Assembly (NCBI GenBank): GCA_013361095.1 | Contig: JAATWA010000001.1 | Coordinates: 62,001-126,000, forward strand | Direction of reading: 5' to 3' | DNA from: Pseudanabaena biceps | GTDB taxonomy: Bacteria > Cyanobacteriota > Cyanobacteriia > Pseudanabaenales > Pseudanabaenaceae | Length of the DNA stretch: 64,000 nucleotides | Translations under genes and position numbers: made by a program | Notes under the pieces: generated by a model | The model's database searches: none | What the model saw: the letters and a program-made list of their open reading frames with translations, nothing else | Told to the model about the DNA's origin: nothing | Shown here: positions 17,047-24,914 of the stretch, piece after piece | How the letters are laid out: the number at the start of each line of letters is the position of its first letter | How positions within the stretch are numbered: position 1 is the first letter of the stretch

Positions 17047-17130
17047 AAAAAATAGCAGTAATTTTCACTATAAAAAGTGGAAAAGGCTATAGTACTAACT
17101 AGTTTTTACTAGTTAATCACCCAGTTAGTC

Positions 17131-17748
17131 ATGCCCAGAGAACTTAAAAATACCAAGCCAGAAGAAGATAACAGCGATGTATCGCCCAATGTGTTGCGGG
17201 TTGTTCTCGCCTTTAGACGCTGGGGATGGACTTCTTTTTGGACACAGGTTGTCTTATGTATAGTGTCAATAGTGACACTGCTACAACTATTTCTATTTCC
17301 CAGACCAAATCAAGCAGGATTGCCCAGTGGACTGGATACTAATCCTGCGACCCTACCCGGTTTAAGCTTTGCTTGGGTGGGGATAGCGATGCTGGGAGCG
17401 AGTATTCTTTGGAATTTTCGCTATACGCGAATGGCAAATAAACTGCGATCACCTGATCGTCCAACTAAGAGCCAAACGATATTTCAAATCAAAATTGGCT
17501 TGATTATCAATCTCTTAGGAATGTTGGTAACTCTAGTGGGAGCGTTTGCAATTACGGGGGCTTTGACTTTACGAGCGCAGCAAGGTCAAGGAGTGTTTGC
17601 TGGTTCGGGAAGTTTTAACTCAATTATTCAACCATTAGATTTTCAGATTATTCAAGCTAGTTTCAATATTATTTTTGCTCATTTTGTTGGGTTGGTTGCA
17701 TCCCTAGCACTGCTCAATTGCTCCACTGACAAACCAAATCGAGAATAA
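17131..17748 (+). CDS. DUF3611 (TIC21-like) membrane protein
   Basis: 205 aa with four predicted transmembrane helices, near residues 34-55, 80-100, 125-150 and 175-198. The block VVLAFRRWGWTSFWTQVVLC and the SFAWVGIAMLGASILWNFRY region match DUF3611, the family of chloroplast TIC21 and its cyanobacterial relatives. TIC21 has been linked to protein import or iron homeostasis; the cyanobacterial role is not settled. It is followed directly by a long palindrome. Confidence 0.8.
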   Translation: MPRELKNTKPEEDNSDVSPNVLRVVLAFRRWGWTSFWTQVVLCIVSIVTLLQLFLFPRPNQAGLPSGLDTNPATLPGLSFAWVGIAMLGASILWNFRYTRMANKLRSPDRPTKSQTIFQIKIGLIINLLGMLVTLVGAFAITGALTLRAQQGQGVFAGSGSFNSIIQPLDFQIIQASFNIIFAHFVGLVASLALLNCSTDKPNRE

Positions 17749-17757
17749 TGTTACAGA

Positions 17758-17804
17758 CCCAAAAAGCAAAAGGCGGCGCGAAGCGCCGCCTTTTGCTTTT
17801 TGGG
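17758..17804. repeat. GGCGC-core palindrome after the DUF3611 gene
   Basis: 22-bp perfect arms: CCCAAAAAGCAAAAG followed by GCGGCGC, loop GAA, starting 10 bp after the stop. The right flank to about 17855 (CTGGGAAAGGAGTA) looks like the right end of a MITE A whose left end is missing. Confidence 0.9.
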
Positions 17805-17894
17805 AGCGATGCGGCACGAAGCGCATCACCGCTATTTCTTGGCTGGGAAAGGAGTATCATAAAAGTATGAAGAAATGTAAATAGTAACAAGCCA

Positions 17895-18659
17895 ATGCAA
17901 TGGAAGCAGATTGAAGAAAATTGGGTACTGACACCGCCCAAACCCCAAGGCGTAATTCACTTTTTGGGCGGCGCATTTTTTGCGGCTGCGCCTCACGTTG
18001 CCTATGGTCGAGTGCTTGAGCAACTAGCGATCGCCAACTATGCGATCGTAGCTACCCCATTTCTAAATAACACCTTTGATCATCGCCAAATTGCTAGAGA
18101 CGTTCACACTTCATTTCGGAAAGTTCGCAGTAAGTTGTTTTTAGACTATTTTCCTGTGTTTGGCATGGGGCATAGCATGGGTTGTAAAATCCATTTACTC
18201 GTAAATTCTCTATACAGTCCCTCCCGTGCGGGTAATATTTTTATTGCTTACAACAATTACAGCGCCGATCGCTCGATTCCCTTTTTTAAAGAGCTAGCTG
18301 GCACGATCCCCGAAATGTCTACGATGGAATTTACGCCAACGCCAATGGAGACGGAGCGACTAGTTGCAGCAAATTACGCCACACCTCAAAATTTATTGGT
18401 TAAATTTATCGACGATGATATTGATGAAATCTCGACATTGGGCAAAATTTTAAAGCAAAAGTTTCCTGATACGGTCAGCTTGCACACCCTCAAGGGTACG
18501 CATTTAACGTCAATGGGCGTAGATCTTAAATGGAAAGCTGGCTCTAGTTTTTCGCCTGTGGATGCGATCGCGCAGTGGGTGAAGCAGGAAGTTCATAGAA
18601 ATAATCAGACCCTAGAGCAAGTGATGTTGTCATGGCTAAACAATCAAGTCAAACGTTAA
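17895..18659 (+). CDS. DUF1350 alpha/beta-hydrolase-like protein
   Basis: 254 aa. The N-terminus GVIHFLGGAFFAAAPHVAYG and FPVFGMGHSMGCKIHLLVNS (a GHSMG nucleophile-elbow-like motif) match DUF1350, a family shared by cyanobacteria and plastids with an alpha/beta-hydrolase fold. A late His occurs in LKGTHLTSMGVDL. Substrate unknown. The last two sense codons and stop (AAA CGT TAA) lie inside the palindrome at 18651-18701, so the C-terminal residues VKR may be set by the repeat. Confidence 0.85.
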   Translation: MQWKQIEENWVLTPPKPQGVIHFLGGAFFAAAPHVAYGRVLEQLAIANYAIVATPFLNNTFDHRQIARDVHTSFRKVRSKLFLDYFPVFGMGHSMGCKIHLLVNSLYSPSRAGNIFIAYNNYSADRSIPFFKELAGTIPEMSTMEFTPTPMETERLVAANYATPQNLLVKFIDDDIDEISTLGKILKQKFPDTVSLHTLKGTHLTSMGVDLKWKAGSSFSPVDAIAQWVKQEVHRNNQTLEQVMLSWLNNQVKR

Positions 18660-18701
18660 AACAAAAGCCTGCCTTCGGCAGGCTTTTGTTTTAACGTTTG
18701 A
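18651..18701. repeat. palindrome that includes the DUF1350 stop codon
   Basis: 24-bp perfect arms (CAAACGTTAAAACAAAAG followed by CCTGCC), loop TTC. The left arm contains the last two sense codons and the stop of the upstream gene, and the right arm is their exact complement. Confidence 0.95.
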
Positions 18702-18736
18702 ATTTTAGAAAACATAGCGCTTTGCGGCTTCTTAAA

Positions 18737-18779
18737 AAAAATTTTAAAAGGCTGGCGAAGCCAGCCTTTTAAAATTTTT
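18737..18779. repeat. GGCTGGC palindrome
   Basis: 20-bp arms (AAAAATTTTAAAAGGCTGGC), loop GAA. The flanks GCGCTTTGCGGCTTCTTAAA (left) and CTTGTACTACA (right) recur, inverted, around 27010-27060, defining another repeat family (E). Confidence 0.85.
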
Positions 18780-18791
18780 CTTGTACTACAT

Positions 18792-18848
18792 AAAACCTAA
18801 ATAAGCTGACCTGATCGCTTTGCGGTCGGGTCAGCTTATTTAGGTTTT
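18792..18848 (-). repeat. palindrome at the menB stop, possible terminator
   Basis: About 27-bp arms (AAAACCTAAATAAGCTGACC then TGATCGC), loop TTT. There are two transition mismatches near the loop that would still pair as G-U in RNA. It reaches the first base of the menB stop codon and ends in T residues, so it may terminate menB. Confidence 0.85.
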
Positions 18849-19678
18849 TATGGCAGTTTAGGATATTGGCGAAAATTAGGTTTGCGTTTTTCTAAGAAAG
18901 CTTGCTTACCCTCTTGAGCCTCTTGGGTCATATAAAACAATAGAGTCGCATTTCCTGCTAACTCTTGAATGCCAGCCTGTCCATCACAATCAGCATTAAA
19001 AGCTGACTTGAGGCAACGAATCGCCAGCGGACTCTTATCTAAAATTTCCTGCGCCCACTGAATTCCCTCCGCTTCTAGTTGCTCTACGGGTACAACTTTA
19101 TTCACTAAGCCCATATCTAGAGCCTCCTGAGCATCGTATTGACGACAGAGATACCAGATTTCGCGGGCTTTTTTTTGTCCGACTAGACGCGCCAAATAGG
19201 AAGCCCCAAAACCACCATCAAAACTACCCACCATTGGGCCAGTCTGCCCAAAAATAGCATTTTCCGCCGCGATCGTGAGATCGCAAACGACGTGCAGTAC
19301 ATGACCGCCACCGATCGCATAACCTGCCACGAGGGCAATTACAGGCTGCGGCATTGTGCGGATTAATCTTTGTAAATCTAGGACATTAAGGCGCGGCACA
19401 CCCGACTCCGAAATGTAGCCCCCTTCACCACGCACTTTCTGATCGCCGCCTGCACAAAAAGCATATTTGCCATCAGGTGCTGGATTTGCCCCAGTTAGTA
19501 ACACTACTCCAATCTCTATATCTTCCCGCGCATCAGCAAAGGCGGCGATCATTTCAGTGATCGTTTTGGGACGAAAGGCATTGCGGACATGGGGGCGATT
19601 GATGGTAATTTTTGCCATGCCATCAGCTTTGTGATACAGAATATCTTCAAATTCGGCGGCGAGTTGCCAATCAGTCAT
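18848..19678 (-). CDS. menB: 1,4-dihydroxy-2-naphthoyl-CoA synthase
   Basis: 276 aa. A crotonase-fold enzyme that closes the naphthoate ring from o-succinylbenzoyl-CoA, in phylloquinone synthesis in cyanobacteria. Family blocks: [60 protein letters not shown], and [20 protein letters not shown] with the oxyanion glycines and catalytic Asp. Length is normal. The other men genes are not nearby. Confidence 0.95.
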   Translation of the reverse strand: MTDWQLAAEFEDILYHKADGMAKITINRPHVRNAFRPKTITEMIAAFADAREDIEIGVVLLTGANPAPDGKYAFCAGGDQKVRGEGGYISESGVPRLNVLDLQRLIRTMPQPVIALVAGYAIGGGHVLHVVCDLTIAAENAIFGQTGPMVGSFDGGFGASYLARLVGQKKAREIWYLCRQYDAQEALDMGLVNKVVPVEQLEAEGIQWAQEILDKSPLAIRCLKSAFNADCDGQAGIQELAGNATLLFYMTQEAQEGKQAFLEKRKPNFRQYPKLP

Positions 19679-19756
19679 TGGTTTGGATCAGAGATTTACA
19701 GCCAAATATCTTACAGTGCTTTGCGCTTTGGTATTTGCGATCGCTATACCAAAAAA

Positions 19757-19791
19757 CCAGAAGATGCGTTGCGGCGCAACTTATCTTCTGG
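19757..19791. repeat. imperfect palindrome
   Basis: CCAGAAGAT pairs with ATCTTCTGG, with an inner GTTGCGGCGCAAC stem. It lies between menB and the next gene. GCGATCGCTATACC just before it resembles family D/E outer arms. Confidence 0.7.
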
Positions 19792-19867
19792 AGCTAGCTA
19801 ACTCTAGCTTTGCTATATAATTGAATGCTGAACATCGTTATCCAAAAATTTTAAGTAAGGGCGAATA

Positions 19868-20925
19868 ATGGCGACTCCTCAGAGAACAAAACAGGTAAGT
19901 CTTCGTTTCCCTTTGCCTTTATTAAGCAAAATTAAATCTCAAGCTGATGCTAAGCAACAGGCGATCGCTGATTGGATCGTTGAGGCGATTGATCATCAAT
20001 TTGAAATAAGCACCGAGCCGCAATCAAATAAAGAAGTAGATAAAGAGCCAGCCGCCTTTGTTTTGCATCCCGATCTTTTAGCTTATGTGGAAGGATGTCT
20101 TACGCCATTACATTCGCAGATTAGCGATCTGAGGACACAATTGGGGGAGTCCAAAGCCTGATTGACCAAGGGAAATCTAGTCAGGCTGATGCTCATGTCC
20201 CAAATAAAGAAACTCCTCAGCAGGAAGTAAGTAGCGGCTTCTCCTCATTTCCTAACGCCAAGCCTTTATTTAATTCGTTAACAGGATTTGCGCTCGAAGT
20301 TGGCGATCGCTTATTAATTAATGATCAAGAGGTGATTTTTAAAGGTTGGGTGGATCAGTCCCAAACAGCGATCGAGGTTAAGTCCATTGATGATGTCTCA
20401 TCTAAGCAAATTCGAGCTAGAGAGATTACCAGTCTCTCGCGATCGCCTGTTGCTAATGCGTCATCACACGCACCTGAGCCAAAACAATCTGAAAAATCTA
20501 GGGAGCATATTGCCACTGAGGAACCAGAAATCAAGCAAGAATCTGCTCAAGATTTTCATGAGCCGATAGAAGTCGATAACAGCGATCGCGCTGGGGATAA
20601 TTTTGCAGAACCAGAGCCTGAAATAGCGACCGAGCCAGAACCCGAATATAACGCTTGGGAAGTGTGGACGTATCTAGAGCGTCAGCGCATGAAAACTCTT
20701 AAATTGCTGAATACCTTTCAAGCAGAATGGGAAGCTAATCGATTTGTGAGGGAGGCAGAGCGGAGCACACCCGCAAATTTGCGGATACATTATGAGGTAC
20801 GTCCCATTGTGCTGGGGGAAATGGACGATACAGGTAATGAATACAGCCAAGCCCACGACAGCCAAAGCGCTCAAGTTGAATATCCCGATGCGATCGATGT
20901 AGAGATCGTCACCGAAGCATCGTGA
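19868..20925 (+). pseudogene. cyanobacterial hypothetical protein gene broken at a G5 run
   Basis: Two frames make one apparent protein. The first (19868-20161) starts MATPQRTKQVSLRFPLPLLS, then reaches HSQISDLRTQLGESKA-stop. The second frame is open from 20125 and reads GVQSLIDQGKSSQADAHVPN across the junction, continuing to 20925. Adding one G to the five-G run at 20143-20147, or a -1 slip there, joins them into about 352 residues. The GTG at 20332 is therefore unlikely to be a real start. The N-terminus is ribbon-helix-helix-like, the middle (LEVGDRLLINDQEVIFKGW) is beta-rich, and a long Glu/Pro-rich acidic linker follows. Function unknown. Sequencing error is possible. Confidence 0.65.
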
Positions 20926-20969
20926 ACAAAAGAATAAAGCGGCGCAACGCGCCGCTTTATTCTTTTGTT
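20925..20969. repeat. GGCGC-core palindrome at a stop codon
   Basis: 21-bp arms (AACAAAAGAATAAAGCGGCG followed by C), loop AAC. It begins on the A of the TGA stop at 20923-20925. The CAAAAGAATAAA part of the stem is the same as in the palindrome at the radA stop (46178-46222). Confidence 0.9.
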
Positions 20970-20993
20970 TGCTTACAGCAATTTCCGAGCAAA

Positions 20994-21056
20994 CGAACCA
21001 AAAAAAATTTTTTAAAAGTGCTGCAAAGCAGCACTTTTAAAAAATTTCTTGGTTCG
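20994..21056. repeat. palindrome with CGAACCAA outer arms
   Basis: Outer arms CGAACCAA/TTGGTTCG enclose a TTTTAAAAGTGCTGC stem with loop AAA; a few unpaired bases lie in the A/T tract. It precedes GAGCGCAAAGCGCGGTAGG, a family E edge. Confidence 0.8.
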
Positions 21057-21080
21057 GGTTTGAGCGCAAAGCGCGGTAGG

Positions 21081-21149
21081 AAACATCAAAACCCAAAAGA
21101 TGAGTGGCGGCGCTTCGCGCCGCCACTCATCTTTTGGGTTTTGATGTTT
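21081..21149. repeat. 69-bp perfect palindrome, family D
   Basis: 33-bp perfect arms: AAACATCAAAACCCAAAAG, then ATGAGTGG and CGGCGC, loop TTC. Read inverted, the flank TATAGCTGTCGCCATTCTTG matches the left outer arm of the family D copy at 58498. No gene overlaps. Confidence 0.95.
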
Positions 21150-21177
21150 TAACAAGAATGGCGACAGCTATACTAAA

Positions 21178-21275
21178 TAGCTGGACATAATTAAAAAACA
21201 AAGTCAAAACCTGTGGCAAACGCGCAGCGTTTGCCACAGGTTTTGGGGTTTTATATTTAATTTTTCCTAGCTACT
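21178..21275. repeat. family F repeat with palindromic centre
   Basis: Outer arms TAGCTGGACATAATTAAA and AATTTTTCCTAGCTACTTA enclose a perfect 19-bp-arm palindrome at 21205-21245 (CAAAACCTGTGGCAAACGC, loop GCA). Related outer arms occur at 14040-14150, 49740-49855 and, as a left half only, 35038-35060. Confidence 0.75.
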
Positions 21276-21306
21276 TAAAAAATACTATTTAAATTGGAGA
21301 AACATC

Positions 21307-21417
21307 GTGGGAGAAATCGTTAATGCAATGGTTTTGTCAATGGTCTTGATTCCTGTCGGTATCGCCTTTGGCTATTTCTTACTAAAGCTACAAGGCGAAG
21401 AACAAGAAGAAGCGTAA
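21307..21417 (+). CDS. petM: cytochrome b6f complex subunit PetM
   Basis: 36 codons from a GTG start to the TAA at 21415. The translation begins MGEIVNAMVLSMVLIPVGIA and ends FGYFLLKLQGEEQEEA. One transmembrane helix followed by the (L/I)LK(L/I)QG-E motif is the PetM (subunit VII) pattern. It is a thylakoid subunit of cytochrome b6f in photosynthetic and respiratory electron flow. TTGGAG at about 21293 is a suitable ribosome site. It is shorter than usual gene-finder limits. It shares a bidirectional terminator with the converging antiporter gene. Confidence 0.85.
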   Translation: MGEIVNAMVLSMVLIPVGIAFGYFLLKLQGEEQEEA

Positions 21418-21418
21418 A

Positions 21419-21449
21419 AAAAGTGGCGGTGCTATGCACCGCCACTTTT
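21419..21449. terminator. bidirectional terminator between petM and the antiporter gene
   Basis: 14-bp perfect stem AAAAGTGGCGGTGC, loop TAT, with A/T runs on both sides. It fills the whole 30-bp gap between the two converging genes. Confidence 0.9.
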
Positions 21450-22850
21450 CTAGTTTTGTATAGTTTCGATTTCTTTAGTCTTGCCAAAGGCAATTCTTAG
21501 AAACGGCGGTGCTAGGAAAGTAGTGAGGATCACCATAATAATAATTGCTACTTCTAGAGGTTTATCGATCGCACCACTTGCAGTGCCAATACCTGCAAAT
21601 ACCAGACCAACTTCACCACGGGGAACCATACCGATCCCGATCGCAAGGCGATTCACATCAGGAACACCAAAGACTACCCAGCCTGTGATCACTTTGCCCG
21701 CGATCGCGACAAGCAGCAAAAATGTCGCAATTAGCAAACCGCTACGATTTTCAGGAATCATTGGATTTAGCACCGTCAAGTCAGCTCTAGCCCCAACCGT
21801 CACGAAGAAAATCGGCACAAGCAGATCGGCGACGGGCTTAATCAACTCATCCAGTTCTTTACGCGCATCGGTTTCATCAAGTACTAGCCCTGCGGCAAAC
21901 GCTCCCAAAATCGCTTCTAGATGGATGGCATTGCCAATAAAAGCCATCACATAGGCAAAGATAAAAGCAGGAATGACAATATTGCCACGAGTCTTGAGCT
22001 TGCTAACAATAGACTCAAAGGTGTTATTAAAAAAGCCGCCTAAAAGAATCGCCCCAAACAAAAAGGCGATCGCGCTAATCAGCAAAACAAACACATTGGT
22101 GATGTCAACTTCACCTGTTTTTGCCAAACTTGCGACCACCGCCAGCACAATAATCCCCAACACGTCATCAATCACCGCCGCACCGACAATGATTTGACCT
22201 TCCTTAGACTTGAGTTGTCCAATTTCGGCAAGCACCTTAGAGGTAATGCCAATACTAGTAGCAGTCAGAGCCGCACCTGCAAAAATTGCGGGAATTGCCG
22301 CCACATGAAAAAAATACATCAAGCCAATCGTTCCCGCCGCAAAGGGAGCAGTTACACCAATAAAGGCAACCACAAAAGCTTGAATCCCCACTTCTTTGAG
22401 TTGGCGGATATCTGACTCTAGACCAATCTCAAACAGCAACACGATTACGCCAATCTCAGCTAATACCGAAATCACTTCACTTTGCTGCTCAAAGATGCTG
22501 TTTACCGAATCAGGAGTTAACTGGTTGAGCATCTGTAAGGCTGACATGATCAAGGAGTCAGACGCTTCAATGCCTCCTTCTGGAAAGACTACCAACTTCA
22601 AAGCCGAAACGCCGATCAGTACACCGCCCACTAACTCTCCCAACACAGGGGGAAGATCTAATCGTTTAGCGATTTCACTGCCGACCTTGCTGGCAAGGTA
22701 AATGACTATTAGGGTAAGCAAAACTCCCGACAGAATAATAGGCGCATTATCGGATGCCACCGTAGCAATCAGCGGTTGAGTTATGTTTAGTCCTGATATT
22801 TGATCAATTTGCTTTGATATTTGAGAGGCGATCGCATTGATCGAAGACAT
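21450..22850 (-). CDS. CPA2-family Na+(K+)/H+ antiporter
   Basis: 466 aa with about 12-13 transmembrane helices. Features of CPA2 exchangers are the segment DLPPVLGELVGGVLIGVSAL, the core AVIDDVLGIIVLAVVASLAK with the Asp-Asp pair that carries cation and protons, and GMVPRGEVGLVFAGIGTASG. It resembles cyanobacterial NapA/NhaS3-type Na+/H+ antiporters; the exact member cannot be fixed. It would serve salt and pH homeostasis at the plasma or thylakoid membrane. No TrkA-type regulatory domain is present. Confidence 0.9.
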   Translation of the reverse strand: MSSINAIASQISKQIDQISGLNITQPLIATVASDNAPIILSGVLLTLIVIYLASKVGSEIAKRLDLPPVLGELVGGVLIGVSALKLVVFPEGGIEASDSLIMSALQMLNQLTPDSVNSIFEQQSEVISVLAEIGVIVLLFEIGLESDIRQLKEVGIQAFVVAFIGVTAPFAAGTIGLMYFFHVAAIPAIFAGAALTATSIGITSKVLAEIGQLKSKEGQIIVGAAVIDDVLGIIVLAVVASLAKTGEVDITNVFVLLISAIAFLFGAILLGGFFNNTFESIVSKLKTRGNIVIPAFIFAYVMAFIGNAIHLEAILGAFAAGLVLDETDARKELDELIKPVADLLVPIFFVTVGARADLTVLNPMIPENRSGLLIATFLLLVAIAGKVITGWVVFGVPDVNRLAIGIGMVPRGEVGLVFAGIGTASGAIDKPLEVAIIIMVILTTFLAPPFLRIAFGKTKEIETIQN

Positions 22851-22916
22851 AGGCTTTGACCTTTAAATTAATGTTTTTTAATGCTTTACAGTCTATTCCA
22901 GCGCTTTGCGCTTTCT

Positions 22917-23029
22917 TATAGCTATCGCCTGTACTGGGACATAAACCCCAATAATTGGTTGGCGGCGCGCCGCGCCGCCAACCAATTATTGGGGTTTGAT
23001 TTGTCTTAAAACAAATGACTTTAGCTATA
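22917..23029. repeat. family D repeat with perfect palindromic stem
   Basis: Left arm TATAGCTATCGCC..GGGACATAAACCCC and right arm GGGGTTTGATTTGTC..TAGCTATA bracket the palindrome 22943-22997 (26-bp arms, AAACCCCAATAATTGGTTGG then CGGCGC, loop GCC). It is preceded by CAGCGCTTTGCGCTTTCTTA, a family E edge. Confidence 0.85.
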
Positions 23030-23048
23030 AAACCCGAGCTTCACATTA

Positions 23049-23171
23049 TTACGATTTAAGCTGATTGTCTCTAGTACGATGAGCTACATATTTTTGACGC
23101 GCCACTTCTCTTGTGGTTTTCAGCATTACTCCATTTAAGCTCAGTCCAGAACTTTGATAAACTGAAATCAT
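23049..23171 (-). CDS. possible 40-residue basic protein, divergent from ldpA
   Basis: ATG at 23171 overlaps the ldpA ATG on the other strand. The frame encodes MISVYQSSGLSLNGVMLKTT, then a Lys/Arg-rich tail ending NQLKS-stop. A second ATG in the frame (MLKTTREV) has GGAG just upstream. Not recognised. It fills an otherwise unexplained gap but could be chance. Confidence 0.25.
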   Translation of the reverse strand: MISVYQSSGLSLNGVMLKTTREVARQKYVAHRTRDNQLKS

Positions 23172-24168
23172 GAAACTGGAATCTCTCCACTCGCGCCAGT
23201 GGTTTAAGCTCATTTGTGGGGCGAGTTATCAACATTTACCCGCAATTCGACACTTGGCTTTGATTTATACCTTAGCAGGCGCAGATTGCATCGATATGGC
23301 TCCCGATCCCGCTACCATTCGGGCAGCCAGAGAAGGCATCGCCGCCGCCTTAGAGATAGATCCAAATGCGATCGCCCCTCTAGTAATGGTTAGCTTTAAT
23401 GATGGTGAAGATCCACATTTTCGCAAAGCATTTTTTGATCCGCAGCTTTGCCCAAGTGATTGCCCTCGACCTTGCGAAAAAGTATGCCCCACCAATGCAA
23501 TCAAGTTTAGTAATGATTACATTGGGATCACGCCAAATCTTTGTTATGGGTGTGGTCGTTGTTTACCAATATGTCCAGTGCAGATAATTCATACCCGCGA
23601 ACAGGTTTATGTCCCTGAAGATATTTTTGATCTGATTATTAATCAACAGATTGATGCGATCGAAATTCACACTCAACCCAACCGCACTAAAGAATTCGCA
23701 GCTTTTTGGCAACGCTTAAGTCCAATTATCCCCAAACTTAAATTGATGGCGGTCAGTTTTCCAGATTGCGAAGATTTGCGTGAATATCTCATGTCTTTGT
23801 TAGTAGGAATGCAGCCGCAACCGCGATCGCTGATCTGGCAAACCGATGGCAGACCAATGAGTGGTGATATTGGTGATGGCACAACCCGTGCGGCGCTGCA
23901 ACTTGGTCAAAAGGTTCTCGATTTTCAATTACCCCTTGGCTTTGTGCAATTGGCAGGTGGGACGAATGCGAGTACTGTTTCTAAGTTGCGTCAAGCTGCT
24001 ATTCCTGTGGCGGGTGTTGCCTATGGTAGCTATGCGCGTAAAATTATTATGGATTTTCTCGAAGGGTTAGGAGAAGAGATTCCCGATCGCCTTGAGGAAA
24101 AATCCTGTGTACTCTGGCAAGCCGTAGCGATCGCTAAGAAACTAGTTTCCCAAATCAAACAAAGCTAA
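23170..24168 (+). CDS. ldpA: light-dependent period protein LdpA, Fe-S protein
   Basis: 332 aa. It starts MKLESLHSRQWFKLICGASY, as other LdpA proteins do. Two ferredoxin-like clusters are ligated by CPSDCPRPCEKVCP and CYGCGRCLPICP. The C-terminal LdpA domain follows (GGTNASTVSKLRQAAIPVAG and VAYGSYARKIIMDFLEGLGE). In Synechococcus elongatus LdpA passes redox/light information to the KaiABC clock. A product of normal length with all eight Cys ligands suggests a working protein. Confidence 0.93.
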   Translation: MKLESLHSRQWFKLICGASYQHLPAIRHLALIYTLAGADCIDMAPDPATIRAAREGIAAALEIDPNAIAPLVMVSFNDGEDPHFRKAFFDPQLCPSDCPRPCEKVCPTNAIKFSNDYIGITPNLCYGCGRCLPICPVQIIHTREQVYVPEDIFDLIINQQIDAIEIHTQPNRTKEFAAFWQRLSPIIPKLKLMAVSFPDCEDLREYLMSLLVGMQPQPRSLIWQTDGRPMSGDIGDGTTRAALQLGQKVLDFQLPLGFVQLAGGTNASTVSKLRQAAIPVAGVAYGSYARKIIMDFLEGLGEEIPDRLEEKSCVLWQAVAIAKKLVSQIKQS

Positions 24169-24239
24169 AGGGCTTTTTCTTAGAGCTTGTTTGAAAAGCC
24201 TCCAAGCTAGCATAAATTTCTGCTTTTACCCCCCTTAAT

Positions 24240-24284
24240 CTCTTCTTGAAAGGGGGATTTAAATCCTCCCCCTTTCAAGAAGAG
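24240..24284. repeat. hairpin between ldpA and the DUF1003 gene
   Basis: 18-bp perfect arms (CTCTTCTTGAAAGGGGGA) with a 9-base loop, followed by GGTAAAAAACTTCTC. It lies between two converging genes. The CCCCCCTTAATC..GGGGGATTT type also occurs at 47855-47895. Confidence 0.8.
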
Positions 24285-24307
24285 GTAAAAAACTTCTCAA
24301 ACACGCT

Positions 24308-24769
24308 TTAAACCTTAGGGTGATTGGTCGCAATCTCCCTCGCAAGCATATCTTCTAAACGTTGAATGGACTCATTCTGAATAACAAGCATTCGGCTAAG
24401 ATCGGCTATCTCGCGCTCCTTTAAGCCATCAATCTTTTGATGTAAAGACTCGATTTCGGATTCTGCTTTAGTATCAATATCAAAGTCTTTCTGAGCTTTC
24501 AATCGGTCAACTTCAGATTGTCGATTTTGACTCATTAAGATAAATGGAGTAGCATATGCTGCCTGAAAACTTAGGGCAAGATTTAAAAGAATAAAGGGAT
24601 ATTCATCCCAATGCCTGATCCAACCAATGATATTGAGAACAATCCACAAACATAGCAGAAAGCTTTGAGTGAGTATAAACTTCCACGAGCCAACGGTAGC
24701 TGTAACAATATCAGCAATTTCTTCTCCTGTTGATGAGCGATGACGTTTAGAACTGGTTGACTTTTCCAT
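24308..24769 (-). CDS. DUF1003 membrane protein
   Basis: 153 aa with two transmembrane helices (around residues 29-48 and 60-80). The blocks GSWKFILTQSFLLCLWIVLN and LLNLALSFQAAYATPFILMS followed by QNRQSEVDR define DUF1003. A C-terminal coiled coil (residues 95-150) follows. Function unknown. Confidence 0.88.
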   Translation of the reverse strand: MEKSTSSKRHRSSTGEEIADIVTATVGSWKFILTQSFLLCLWIVLNIIGWIRHWDEYPFILLNLALSFQAAYATPFILMSQNRQSEVDRLKAQKDFDIDTKAESEIESLHQKIDGLKEREIADLSRMLVIQNESIQRLEDMLAREIATNHPKV

Positions 24770-24914
24770 AATTGATTAAATCTGTGGGTAAATTTGTTGA
24801 GCAAACAGTTTATGCATCATGCCTACTCCCTTCCCAGTGAAAGATTAGACGTTGCGGCGCTTCGCGCCGCAACGCTAATTCTTGGGTTTTAATACCTATT
24901 TTTAGACTGGGAAG

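Noticed and set aside
20332-20925. A separate gene starting at GTG 20332.
   Set aside because: The frame is open far upstream and reads sensibly across the G5 run, so the GTG is inside a frameshifted longer gene.
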